Shown here: one piece after another, positions 1 through 8,587 of the stretch
Position numbering within the stretch: position 1 is the first letter of the stretch
Layout: each line of letters starts with the position of its first letter
Source: Cyclostephanos tholiformis
Taxonomy: Eukaryota; Bacillariophyta; Thalassiosirophyceae; Thalassiosirales; Thalassiosiraceae
DNA length: 11,888 nucleotides
Reading direction: 5' to 3'
NCBI GenBank assembly: GCA_036939975.1
Contig: JALLPB010000987.1
Location: 1-11,888 of the forward strand
Made by a program: the position numbers and the translations under genes
The notes under the pieces: model-generated
Told to the model about the DNA's origin: nothing
Seen by the model: the letters and a program-made list of their open reading frames with translations, nothing else
Database searches by the model: none

Positions 1-101
1 TATGTAGATTTTTTTGAATCACTGAGACCAATGGCGGACTCTCATCAACTAACCGCTGCTCCCACACCAAAAAAACACACAGCTCACAACCAAAAAAACA
101 C

Positions 102-401
102 ATGACCACCATGGTTCCCTCAGCCCACCATCCTCCATCAGCTCCAATTTTTAACAGTGAGTCCAATCGCTGTACGTCGTGCAATTGATCTTGATCATTG
201 CAACACATTGATGTAATTTTATTTGCTAACTATCTATTTCTTTATTTTATTGACTATTTTCTACAGGAGGCAGTGTGGTGCACTTGCTGACTAAAGGTAA
301 GTTTTTTTAAAGATAATTCTTGTCCTCTAGTTTCAGCTTGGTTTTGGCCAGGGGGGGGGGTCACCATGGTTCACATGTTTTCAGGAAGGAGGTTCTTGCT
401 G
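102..401 (+). CDS. Possible micro-exon gene, 5' part (three exons), product unknown
   Basis: I do not recognise the product. Three short segments join into one open frame through canonical splice sites: exon 102-156 (ATG at 102, 18 codons plus one base), intron 157-266 (starts GTGAGT, ends CTACAG), exon 267-296, intron 297-384 (starts GTAAGT, ends TTTTCAG), exon 385-401, followed by GTAAGT at 402. The joined translation starts MTTMVPSAHHPP and ends NRGSVVHLLTKGRRFLL. Exons of 30 and 17 nt are unusually small, yet phase is kept at both junctions. One possible last exon is 770-817, after a TTGCAG acceptor, ending in TGA at 815-817; that would need a 368-nt third intron containing the hairpin at 503-580. 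The frame is also open upstream to position 18, so the gene could start further left. The donor and acceptor matches are seen directly; that this is a gene is inference. It may instead be a non-coding transcript or chance. Confidence 0.33.
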
Positions 402-502
402 GTAAGTATCATAGTATTATTATAGAGTAGTAGTTTAGATAGCAGTAAAAATATACCTATGAAAAAAACTGTGATGTGTAGTGTAGTCATACCATCTGAA
501 TT

Positions 503-580
503 GGTTCGGATGGGTGCAAAGCATAATTGTTTCTCACTTGAAAATTGTGCGAACAATTAAGCTTCGCACCATCCGAAACC
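503..580. repeat. Imperfect inverted repeat / hairpin
   Basis: Arms 503-531 and 552-580 (29 nt each) are reverse complements apart from a few mismatches and one single-base gap in each arm. They begin GGTTCGGATGG on the left and end CCATCCGAAACC on the right, around a 20-nt loop. It could be the core of a small foldback element or a structured RNA within the putative third intron. No terminator or tRNA signature is seen. Confidence 0.6.
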
Positions 581-820
581 AAAAAACGGTTTTTTACTTC
601 TACACATACATAAGAGCCAGTGCAATATTTTCACCTCCCCCTTCTACATAGCTAGGAATTAATACAAAATTTGAGCGAGCGACTTAGATGAGCCGAATTA
701 ATAGTTAAAAGAAACCATTATTATTGCCTAGAAAAACTCATAAAATGAGCTAACCTAGGGGCATTGCAGTACCAGAATTTCATGCCCCATCAATATCATC
801 TTAGGATCAGTTTCTGATGT

Positions 821-1070
821 CTATCCGGTGATGTGTGCAGTATTGTACTGGCGCACCACCACGGCCATCAAAATGGCCAGCAAAAATGGTGTGTTTTTGT
901 TGATATTTTTTTTCATGCAACTCTGGTGGCTGCTGGTGTGATACGGAGGGAATACTCAACCGGTAGCAGCATCCAGTGGCTTCTATTAAAGCTCTGGACC
1001 TATGCTATCAGGCGATGTACTCAGTGTTGCACTGGTGCATCCAAAAGGCCATCAAAATGGCAAGCAATGG
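821..1070 (+). repeat. Degenerate direct repeat (two copies about 184 bp apart)
   Basis: Copy A (821-889) and copy B (1005-1070) align over about 66-69 nt at roughly three-quarters identity, sharing CTATC, GATGT, a CACTGG/TACTGG block and GGCCATCAAAATGGC. That last block is itself a short palindrome (GGCCAT/ATGGCC). One reading frame gives the shared peptide GHQNG in both copies (LAHHHGHQNG and LVHPKGHQNG), but the two copies lie in different frames. Both could also be read as 48-nt segments between AG and GT. It looks like a decayed duplicated exon or transposon relic; I cannot name it. Confidence 0.4.
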
Positions 1071-1621
1071 AGGTAGACTTGATTGTTATTGGCAATTTTG
1101 CCATTGATCTAACCATAGAGAATTCACCTCGTAAGACTTAATATAAACTAAAACTGAGCTACCATATTAATCTTAATGGGTGGGTTTAGAAAGGGGAAAT
1201 TGCAGCAACAGCTATGGTTCCTGCCTCACTGAAATTCAGACTTATGTTGAAGATTTTTGTGCAGGCTCGATGACAGCATTGCTTGATGGAGGTTCAAACA
1301 AGAGCATCGGGAGGCAAGGTGCAGTGTTTTCCCTGCTCGTCAAATTTTGAGCATGCATCATCATTTGGATCTTTGGATCTTTGGCTTTTATGGCAGAGTA
1401 GATTTGAATCAGAAAGCCAGTTGAGTGCCCGGCAATCATAAAACGAAAGACAGAAAATGACAAAACTCTTGAGTTGGCTTTGGTGCCTTCCTAACATACA
1501 CGTAAGCATAAGCTTGCACTTGGAGTTGATGCAAAGGGGTTTTCCTGACCATTATACAATGCGGTAGTTTGCACTTTTGGCTACCTGCAAATTTGCAATG
1601 AAAAAGATCAAGGGAGCAATT

Positions 1622-2153
1622 GAGTGGTCTTAGAGAAGGCAGGATACAAGTTCATGTGCACTAAGCAAGTTTGCTCATGGCAGTTTTGCACCCTTCTTGC
1701 TCACTACGCCCTTAAGCCTCCTTACTAGGGTGCAAGCATGGTGCAAAATAAAAGTGTTGCACCCTACTTGCACCCAATGTTTTCAGTGTTGGAGTCATAG
1801 TCGTCATTGTGGTAGCATGTTGTTGAGTCAAAGTGTTAACAAAGAGAGTGCGGGGCATGATGGCTGGCAGAAAATGGTGGGTAGCAACAGGGGGGAGGGG
1901 GAATGATGGAGGACTGTTGAGGGCAGAATTTCCATGCAGTGGCAATGGCAGGATGGCTGGCTATGGCGGGGGAGTGCAATGGATGCGGCATCAATGGCAG
2001 TGGGTGGGAAGATAAGGTGGTTTGTGTGCGCTATGCACTAGACCCTAGTATGCCATATGCCTGTGGCACTACTAATTTTGGTTTTATAACGATGTACAGA
2101 CTCCACCAAATGTCGGGCAGAAGTGGTTTGCACCCGCTCCTCTAAGACCACTC
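1622..2153. mobile_element. Putative non-autonomous TIR (MITE-like) element 1
   Basis: The ends are an exact 14-bp inverted repeat, GAGTGGTCTTAGAG at 1622-1635 and its reverse complement at 2140-2153, enclosing 532 bp. No transposase-like frame lies inside; the interior is G-rich on the right and contains scattered TTGCACCC words (1687, 1757 and 2131 regions). No clear target-site duplication is visible: the flanks are CAATT on the left and TAATG on the right. It abuts the next inverted-repeat unit with three bases between. Element identity is inference from the termini only. Confidence 0.42.
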
Positions 2154-2291
2154 TAATGGAGTTGAGGGAATACGAGCCGATGACACCATTCTCCTCAAAC
2201 AAGTTCAACATGGGGGGGGGGGGGGGGGAAACAGATGTTTAAGGTGGAAATATCTGTTAAGTGATTTGGTAATTTGTGTGGCAAAAAAGAC

Positions 2292-2366
2292 AAATCTATT
2301 TGTTAAATATCAAAAAGGCATGTCTAATATTTAGAATTGACTTTTTGATATTTAATAAATAGACTT
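2292..2366. repeat. Long AT-rich hairpin
   Basis: Arms 2292-2317 and 2341-2366 pair at 24 of 26 positions around a 23-nt loop, as counted directly from the sequence. Each arm carries TAAATATCAAAAAG or its complement. It lies inside the 2157-2599 inverted-repeat unit. Confidence 0.75.
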
Positions 2367-2415
2367 ACCTCTAAATATAGGAATATGCAGATGTTGTACT
2401 CAGTCCCGACCTAGC

Positions 2416-2489
2416 CTTGACGTTTTGATGTTTAAGAAATACATTTGACTTTTTGCAGTCTACTTTTTCTTTAACATCAAAAAGCCAAG
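2416..2489. repeat. Second AT-rich hairpin, related to the first
   Basis: Arms 2416-2439 and 2466-2489 pair at 21 of 24 positions around a 26-nt loop. The arm core TTTTGATGTTTAAGAAATA is a variant of the core in the hairpin at 2292-2366, so the two palindromes probably come from one duplicated unit. Confidence 0.65.
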
Positions 2490-2773
2490 TCTAATTCTTC
2501 AACCTATGAGCTATTAACACTTTTAACAAAAAACTTAGGTTGATTTCCATCAACAACACAAGTCTTGCACTGCTTCATATATTTATTCCCTCAACTCCAA
2601 CAGATCTCTGGATGAAGAAATTGAATTTGGATCATCAAAATAAACAAAAAAGTGAGATGGGGAATTTATAAAATAAGACTGCATTGTATTCATGCTTTAG
2701 ATTTTATTAATATGTTAGGATAAACATATTTATCCATTAGCCAACTATTACAGAATCATCCCTTGATGTACAA

Positions 2774-5700
2774 TCAGGCCACCACCGACTTTGTGGTCCT
2801 GCTTGGGGCGAGAAGCGACGCGAACAATTTGGGTGTGACGCATCCCAGCTTTCCGTTGGAGCCAGGACAATCAGTCAGCACGCAATGGAAGCAACGTTGA
2901 TCACGATTTTCATAGTCCATCATTGTCACATTGATGTACAGCGGGTTCGGCCGTTGCTTGGCATTCGGCGCTGTGGTCTTCGCTCCCCTGCGCGCGTAGG
3001 TCGCATCTTTCGCCTTGTTGTTGGAGGAGAATGGTATGCACTTGAGCGTGATGCTCCGCCATTCATCGTCGTCCGCATTCTGCGTTGCACATTCCACTTG
3101 TGTGTCTGATCCGTCCTTGGCGGAAGTAGCGGAATTGGAAGCTTCACCCTTTTCGGCCAATGCCTTAGCCACCATCTTGTACAGATTTGATAGCTGACTG
3201 GATTGCACGATGCTGAATATGGTGAGGCGTTTTGCATCTCTCTCACTGAGGCCGGTGGCAAGTAAGAAGAAATCGTTCCCTGTCATTGTTATGTGTTTCA
3301 CGGAGACAATGTCAACAAGTGCGGTACAAATAGACGAAAGCAAAAGTTCAAATTGGGGTAATTCACTCACACACAACGATCCTACCGGAAAGAGTGGCAA
3401 TAAACTGCGGGACGTTGCTCTTCAGGAACACTTCCCTGTAATCGTGATGAAAACCACGCCTCTTTTTCCGGTGATGGCTAGTGCTGGCTATCGTGGTGGA
3501 GCAAACAGTAATCTCCTTGACATTATTGACATTTTTGTTTCCGTACTTTTCGTTCATCGGGTGTATTCGATTACTTCGATGATGTCGGCATTGAGCCTTG
3601 ATAGGCGAGCTCCCCAGCCCTCTTACCACAGCTGCCGTAGAGGACACACTGCTTGAGGAGTTTTTGCTCTGTCCCCCTTCGACCTGATTGCTAGAGGTAA
3701 TGTCGGACATGGTCGAGTTGGCCTTATCGAAACAGATGCTTCTACCACCTGGAGTGGAGCTGTGGTTTTCCATATTCTCATCATCATCGTCGCTAATGCT
3801 TGACATTTCGGCGTATGATTGCTGATCAGCCCCCAATACTTCTCCCACTTCACCCTCTTGACCCTTCTCTAGATTCTCCCTCGTCGCGGTAGGAGATGTG
3901 CGTGACTTCTTATTGCATGACTGTTGCCAAGCTGGTGCTAGTGAATTAGCCCGTGGATCTACACGCAGATTCTCCCGTTTCCCTTTCATATGCTGCATTT
4001 CCTCCTTCTTTGCCCCGTCATTATCTTGTAGACTATCTACAGTCGATGTTGGTCTGTTGTTGCTGCTGTCCTCATCGTCCAACCCATTGACACTGAGTTC
4101 AGAGTTCATTCGACCTGCACTTCGTGCAGTCGAGTTTGTGACGCTGGAAGCGATGCTCTCGGGTTCGTTGTCCGACTGGGCATGCATCGTCGCCGCGGCC
4201 TTCTGTCGTCGCTGCTGTTCCTCTAAGAGTTTCTTGGTTTGCTCGATATCGGCTTCTTTGGTCTTGTGGTATCGTTTGAGGTAATCCATATAGTCTCGAC
4301 ATCTGGGTGGTTAGTGAGATGAATGCGATCGAGAGGGTGCATGAAACAGGATGTGAGTACTCGTGCCAATGGGGAATTTTGTACAAGGAACAAGTAGGAG
4401 TGCGCGAGGAAAGACAAGGTGTGGCAAAGTGGCATAATACACTCAACTGGCTCAGGACTTGATACTTGCTCTTCATTTCCGCCCTCCATCCCCCGCCTTG
4501 CATCTCGCTTCGCAAATCCGTTATCAGCTGCGTTATCTTCTTCGCTCGTACCTGCTCCCGCTCGTTGCGCTCGCGGGAATTACGCGCTTGCATCAACCCC
4601 ATCATCATGGGCATGTCGGCGTTTTCGCGTATGCGTATGTTGTCGTTGGCATCGGCGGCGATGGCGATCGCGCCCGCGCTGAGCCTGCCGCTGCCGGACG
4701 TCGCATTCTCGAGGGGGTGGCGGATGGCGGCATCGCCCCTATTGGACGAGTCGCCTGCGCGATCCTTGCCGCCATGGACTTTCGATTGTTGGTCGGCATC
4801 CATACGCTGCTGTTGCTGCTGCTGAATGTTCTGATTCCCGCCAACACAACCGCGATGACTAGCCCCGCCCCAACCCATGAGCGGCAGGACGTTATTAGCC
4901 TGCGCATTCAACTGAGGGTGAAATCCGTTCACAGTGATTCCGTAGTGATGTTGGTGCTGAGTCGGCTGTGGCGGCCGTGCCACCGCCACGTGCAGAGGCG
5001 CGGTCATCATGTTCCTGGAATTATAGCCCCCTCCCGAGTTGCTGTCGATGCCGTTGTGCGATGCTTGGAAGTTGGAAGTTAGCTGGTGAAGGTGGCCGGC
5101 GAGCGCGACCTGAGCGGCATTGATTTGATCCCGTCGTTCGTTTGCCATGTTATGGACCGTGGCCGAAGCGGCGGTGGGATAATTGCACTCGTTGCCATTG
5201 TCGTTGGAGATGTTGGCGTTGCCACCGAGATTCGCGTTAACGCCGCCGTTCGCCGTGCTGACGCAACCGCCGACATTGCCATTCACGACGGAGTTAAACA
5301 AGCTCTCGCCGCCGACATTTTTGGCGTTGATGCTGTTGAACATGATTTGATTCGGGTGACCGTTGCCACCGCCCGCCAGTGATAGTGGATGAAGATACGC
5401 GGACGACAGTGGATACCACGACGAGCCCACCCCCAACGCCGATTTGTTATCGTTCGATGATAACGAGTGCTGCTGCTGCTGCTGTTGGTGCTCCACTGCG
5501 ACGCCTCCGCCCCCGTTGTTGTTGGCAGCATGGCGCATCATCGCGAACAGGGGAGGGAGGAGGGGATGCTGTTGGGGGACGGACGACGACGGGAGGGACA
5601 ACGGGCACCCACCCATGGCGGCGGTGATGGGGTCCAACGGCGAACAGCTAGCCATCGACGTCATGGCGAGGGGATGGTTGGGTCCCATGCCGCCGATGCT

Positions 5701-6102
5701 CGTGTAGCGCGCCGCCTCGCCCCGATCGCCGCCGTTGGTCGGGAAGTACGACGCGATCATGGTCATCATCGAGTCCGTGGCCATCGGGGGCGATGCGTCC
5801 GATGCGGTCGAATGCGACGTCGTCGTCGTCGTCGTCGTCGTTCCCGCGGCCGTCGTGGGAACGAAGCCGGTCGACGATGCCGTCATTTCATCGGACGGGC
5901 GCGGCGGCAGTTCTTGCCCACCGGGGGAAGTCGCCGACGCGGGATTGGCATCATTGACACCACCAATACCATCACCATCATCGTCGTTCGCTGACGAGAA
6001 CGAGTGCGACGACCTACCGTCTCCGCCACAGCCAGCGCATTCTTCCTCCCAGTTGATTACCAGGGTGGGATCAAAGAAGTCCTCTTCGTCTGGTGGGTCC
6101 AT
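2774..6102 (-). CDS. bHLH-PAS transcription factor, RITMO1-like (three exons, 1030 aa)
   Basis: A predicted DNA-binding regulator acting in the nucleus. Exons on the minus strand: 6102-4448, 4302-3371, 3279-2774; introns 4303-4447 (145 nt, donor GTTGAG) and 3280-3370 (91 nt, donor GTGAGT), both ending CAG. Phases match and the total is 3093 nt. Residues about 507-566 form the bHLH: basic region and helix 1 RNSRERNEREQVRAKKI, then helix 2, restored by splicing to VLSQCRDYMDYLKRYH and running into a Glu/Gln/Lys-rich coiled coil to about 590. Residues about 839-1000 form a PAS domain: splicing restores SGRIVVWNDFFLLATG with Trp863 spanning the junction. The N-terminal 500 residues are low complexity (polyQ, Asn/Gly-rich, a Thr8 tract) after a conserved-looking acidic start, MDPPDEEDFFDP. 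This architecture is known from diatom bHLH-PAS proteins, including the diel-rhythm regulator RITMO1; which paralogue this is cannot be told from the sequence. AATAAA occurs on the minus strand about 70 nt past the stop. Confidence 0.9.
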
Positions 6103-7072
6103 CGTAATACTCTCTGTTTATTATATATTCAATAGCTATCTCGCTCGACTCTTAGGAGCTCGAATAATACAAAATTATTTCAAAAAGAGCAGATGCACCG
6201 CGATCCAGCCACACCTGGCTTGCATTCCTTGCGGGCTGTTTCCTCTCAACTCTGATCCTTCCAGAAGAAGACGTGGCCTCCAAGCCAGCTGACTTTAGAC
6301 TGACGTGGTGAACTCGTTTTTTTTAAATAATTTTTGGGGTTAACATCTCTGTCAATTTAACAGCTGTTTGTTTAAACAAATTTGATACTTAAGAAAAGTA
6401 GGACACGTTTTGTGTCGTTCTATGACAAAGCGGACACAGATCGCTTATTACAACAACTTTCCCTATCCTTTTTTATCAAAAACGCTACTCGCTGACGTCT
6501 TCAGTTCATGTTTGTGATATGTAGGTATGTGAGTATCGTAGATACGTGAGAGACGGATACGACAAAAGGAGGCAGGGGCCGGGCGGGGTTCCACTTTTTT
6601 GACTGGGGCTTGATTTAACATTGCTCAAAAAAATGGGAGAGAGTCCGAATATCCCTCCTCATTATGAGGAATGCGCCGAATTGAAAGCTTAACGATGCAA
6701 CGCCACTGTATGCAAATTTACTCACTTTAACAATATCGTTTTGTCCGGGAATAGCTCAAGCATTCGATCAAAAATACTCAGGTTACAGTCACTAGGTTCG
6801 AATGTCATCCAATGTAGTTTCACCCTGAATGAAGAAACCATCGGGGACGTGCGCATGCCATCACTATGAGCAATAGGTCACTCACATTCAAAACTGGACG
6901 GAGAAAAGGGTTCATCGCGTGCGACCTTGCGAATCCCGGCTTTCCTTTCAATAAATCGATAAAATATCTGTGGAGGCGCGACCCCCTTATCGTATCATGA
7001 ATAACCTCCTTAGACCAGTCACGTCGTTCGCTACTTCTACTAGCACTGCTACTACTACTACAAGTACTTCTT
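6103..7072. other. Intergenic region upstream of the bHLH-PAS gene, no gene seen
   Basis: About 970 bp of AT-rich sequence. A TATATATT stretch at about 6122-6129 lies some 20 nt upstream of the bHLH-PAS ATG and might be a core promoter, but this is weak. Perfect palindromes occur at about 6367-6380 (TTTGTTTAAACAAA) and 6656-6670 (TCCTCAT-T-ATGAGGA). No frame resembles a known protein. The region separates the bHLH-PAS 5' end from the 3' end of the RuvX-like fragment. Confidence 0.55.
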
Positions 7073-7731
7073 TTACTTCTTCTTCTTCTTCTTCTTCCTC
7101 CTCCTCGTCCCCCCCCGACAATCTCCCATCGCCATACCCCCCTCGGATGCCCTATCCCTGTCGATCATCTCCCTCCTCGCATTGACGCGTTTGTACCGTT
7201 CGTGCATCATCCTCGAACGCTCCCGTTCGGCGCCCTCCGCGTATTTCGCATATTCGATATCGCACGATATCGCCTCGATGGAATCGTCCATTAACGACAG
7301 TACCTCGGCATTCGCCCACCCGTCGTCGCGATAATACTGCTCGAGTATCAGACACGCGGCGTACGCGTCGATGCAACCGCGAAGCTCGTGCACGGTCGGT
7401 ATACGATCGTTCCTCGCCATGGCCTCGGCGATCATCCTCGATCGCGCCTCCCTGCTGGTATAACGTTCGTCGTAAAGCACGACCCTACATTCGCGTCCGC
7501 GCCGTCTCCTGACCTCCATCGCCAGGACCATGCCGAAATCTCGCGTCAATTCGCTCTGTTCGCTATCGGTGCCGTCCCTGTGCAACGGCAGGCCGAGGAC
7601 GATTTCCGTCGCCATTTCGGATATCATCAAGTTCACGATCGATTTCGATAATTCGACGGTCGCATTCGCGCGACGATGATCGGGGGATGAGGAGGGGGAG
7701 GAGGGGGAGGAGGAGGAGGAGGAGGATATCG
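7073..7731 (-). CDS. RuvX/YqgF-family protein, C-terminal fragment (5' end missing here)
   Basis: This is the C-terminal half of a RuvX/YqgF Holliday-junction-resolvase-like protein (RNase H fold). Seen in order on the minus strand: a Ser-rich linker ending SPSSSPDHRR (7726-7670), then ANATVELSKSIV, the core strand and loop EIVLGLPLHRDGT, the acidic motif YDERYTS, and the last helix HELRGCIDAYAACLILEQYY with the expected catalytic Asp. A charged C-terminal extension ends in a Lys run before the stop at 7073-7075. The N-terminal strand with its D-x-G motif is absent here; it lies at 11053-11766 on the same strand. The two pieces overlap in the Ser-rich linker and stay in frame at HRR. Upstream of 7731 the frame stays open but runs antisense to the Bfr2/AATF-like fragment and loses all RuvX similarity. 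Bacterial homologues act in DNA recombination or rRNA processing; the role in algae is unknown to me. Confidence 0.85.
7670..7731. repeat. 62-bp direct repeat, left copy
   Basis: GCGACGATG followed by a GGA-rich tract and TATCG. It aligns without gaps to 11053-11114 at 55 of 62 positions. On the minus strand both copies encode the same Ser/Pro linker ending in HRR of the RuvX-like protein. Together the two copies bracket the 3.3-kb block 7732-11052. Confidence 0.85.
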
Positions 7732-7741
7732 TAGTCGTCGT

Positions 7742-8164
7742 CCCATATTCGACGATTCGAAGCTTTACCAGCGAATGCTCACTGATTTCGTATCCTCCCG
7801 ATCGACGAACGAACGGGGTAAGGCATCGGATCCTGCGAGGGAGGCAGCCGAGCGATTGGGTCGGGCATTGCGCAAGAGATCGGCCGGCGCGGACGTCGAC
7901 CTCGCGTCCCACATATGGAATGGGGATGGTGCGTTCTCCGCGGATCCTACATCGATGATGCGCCATGCGGCGAAAAAGAGTAAGACGACGGGTAATACGA
8001 ATTCCGTGGACCGGAGGGCGAGCAAGGGGCGTAAGATACGGTACGCGGTAGTGCCGAAGCTAGTTAACTTCACCTTCCCGGTATCGAGGCCGAAGCCGAC
8101 GATGTCGGAAGACGTTTGGTTCAAGAGTTTATTCGGTGGGGTCGGTAACTCGAGCTTCCGTTGA
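7742..8164 (+). CDS. Bfr2/AATF-like ribosome-biogenesis factor, C-terminal fragment (5' truncated)
   Basis: The plus strand encodes about 140 residues that match the C-terminal part of the AATF/Bfr2 (Traube) family, nucleolar factors of small-subunit processome assembly. The fragment opens with IFDDSKLYQRMLTDFV, equivalent to the family's acidic 'FDD-x-x-FY' segment, and has the TRAUB signature DRRASKGRKIRYAVVPKLVN followed by FKSLFGG near the end. The stop is TGA at 8162-8164. Homology begins at 7742, ahead of the first Met codon (7775), so that ATG is not the true start. Going upstream, the frame runs through a GGA-repeat Gly tract to a TGA at 7688-7690, with no ATG. Family members are several hundred residues long, so most of the gene is missing. 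The break lies within about 10 nt of where RuvX homology ends on the other strand. Confidence 0.82.
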   Translation, partial: PIFDDSKLYQRMLTDFVSSRSTNERGKASDPAREAAERLGRALRKRSAGADVDLASHIWNGDGAFSADPTSMMRHAAKKSKTTGNTNSVDRRASKGRKIRYAVVPKLVNFTFPVSRPKPTMSEDVWFKSLFGGVGNSSFR

Positions 8165-8587
8165 TAGTCGTCCTTGGAACGTTGTCGTCGTCGTCGTCAA
8201 CTTTGCACACAACACCGGCCAGATAATGTCAGTACTCTGCTCATGGTTTTTGAAGCTCAATTTATTCTCTTCATTGAACTCACGCTTCATCACATTTAAC
8301 CGCATGGTCCATTGTCGCCAGTGCGACGCTTCTGTTAATGTGAGCTCCAATTGCCGTCATTTGGCGGACTGGCACAAAACTTATCCAGCGATTATGTTAT
8401 GCCAGAGGACTACCTTGAGCCACAAGCGGGCGCGACTTCTTAGGCCCACCCCAAATACAAAGAAAAATAATTTATTTGCGATATTAAACCCATCTTTTAA
8501 TTACCTTAGTGATGACAGCCTTTGTCATATTATTATGCTTGATTGCTAGGTCTGCCAATTCTTTGCCTTGGAGTTTGTTGGAACTCT
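8165..8587. other. Intergenic region between two convergent genes, no gene seen
   Basis: This 423-bp stretch lies between the stop of the Bfr2/AATF-like fragment and the stop of the oxygenase-DOMON gene, which converge. It is AT-rich towards the right, as expected of 3' flanks. An open frame overlapping both ends has no recognisable protein content. Confidence 0.55.

Larger units (their letters stand above)
402..1621. other. AT-rich stretch without a convincing gene
   Basis: No frame here shows a recognisable domain or a good intron-exon chain. It holds the hairpin at 503-580, a possible terminal exon of the left-hand gene at 770-817, and a degenerate direct repeat at 821-1070. A plus-strand open frame at 833-1141 spans the direct repeat but has no family resemblance. 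A short perfect repeat of ATCTTTGG lies near 1367-1383. It is probably intergenic or relic repeat DNA. Confidence 0.5.
2157..2599. mobile_element. Putative non-autonomous TIR (MITE-like) element 2 with nested palindromes
   Basis: An exact 16-bp inverted repeat, TGGAGTTGAGGGAATA at 2157-2172 and its reverse complement at 2584-2599, encloses 443 bp of AT-rich non-coding DNA. Inside are a 17-G run (2212-2228) and two strong palindromes (2292-2366 and 2416-2489) that share the core TTTTGATRTTTAAKAAATA, so the core occurs four times in alternating orientation. No open frame of note and no obvious target-site duplication are seen. The structure fits a foldback/MITE element. Confidence 0.5.

Noticed and set aside
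1242..2145. Small open frames on both strands
   Set aside because: All are under 80 codons, overlap each other, lack splice-site chains or domain resemblance, and lie in repeat-derived DNA.
2212..2228. 17-base G run (also ten Gs at 351-360) as possible G-quadruplex or functional site
   Set aside because: Single homopolymers are as likely to be sequencing or assembly artefacts or simple slippage; nothing around them suggests a function.
4459..5994. Several long plus-strand open frames
   Set aside because: They are antisense to the bHLH-PAS first exon. Their Arg/Val/Cys-rich repeats are the complement of polyT, polyQ and Gly/Asn codons, with no domain resemblance.
6755..6825. tRNA-like stretch with TAGCTCAAGC and GGTTCGAAT boxes
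   Set aside because: The T-arm and acceptor stems do not pair, so the two box-like words are probably chance.
7732..7966. Minus-strand open frame extending the RuvX C-terminal fragment upstream
   Set aside because: It runs antisense to the TRAUB-family coding sequence and shows none of the RuvX N-terminal motifs, which are found at 11053-11766 instead.
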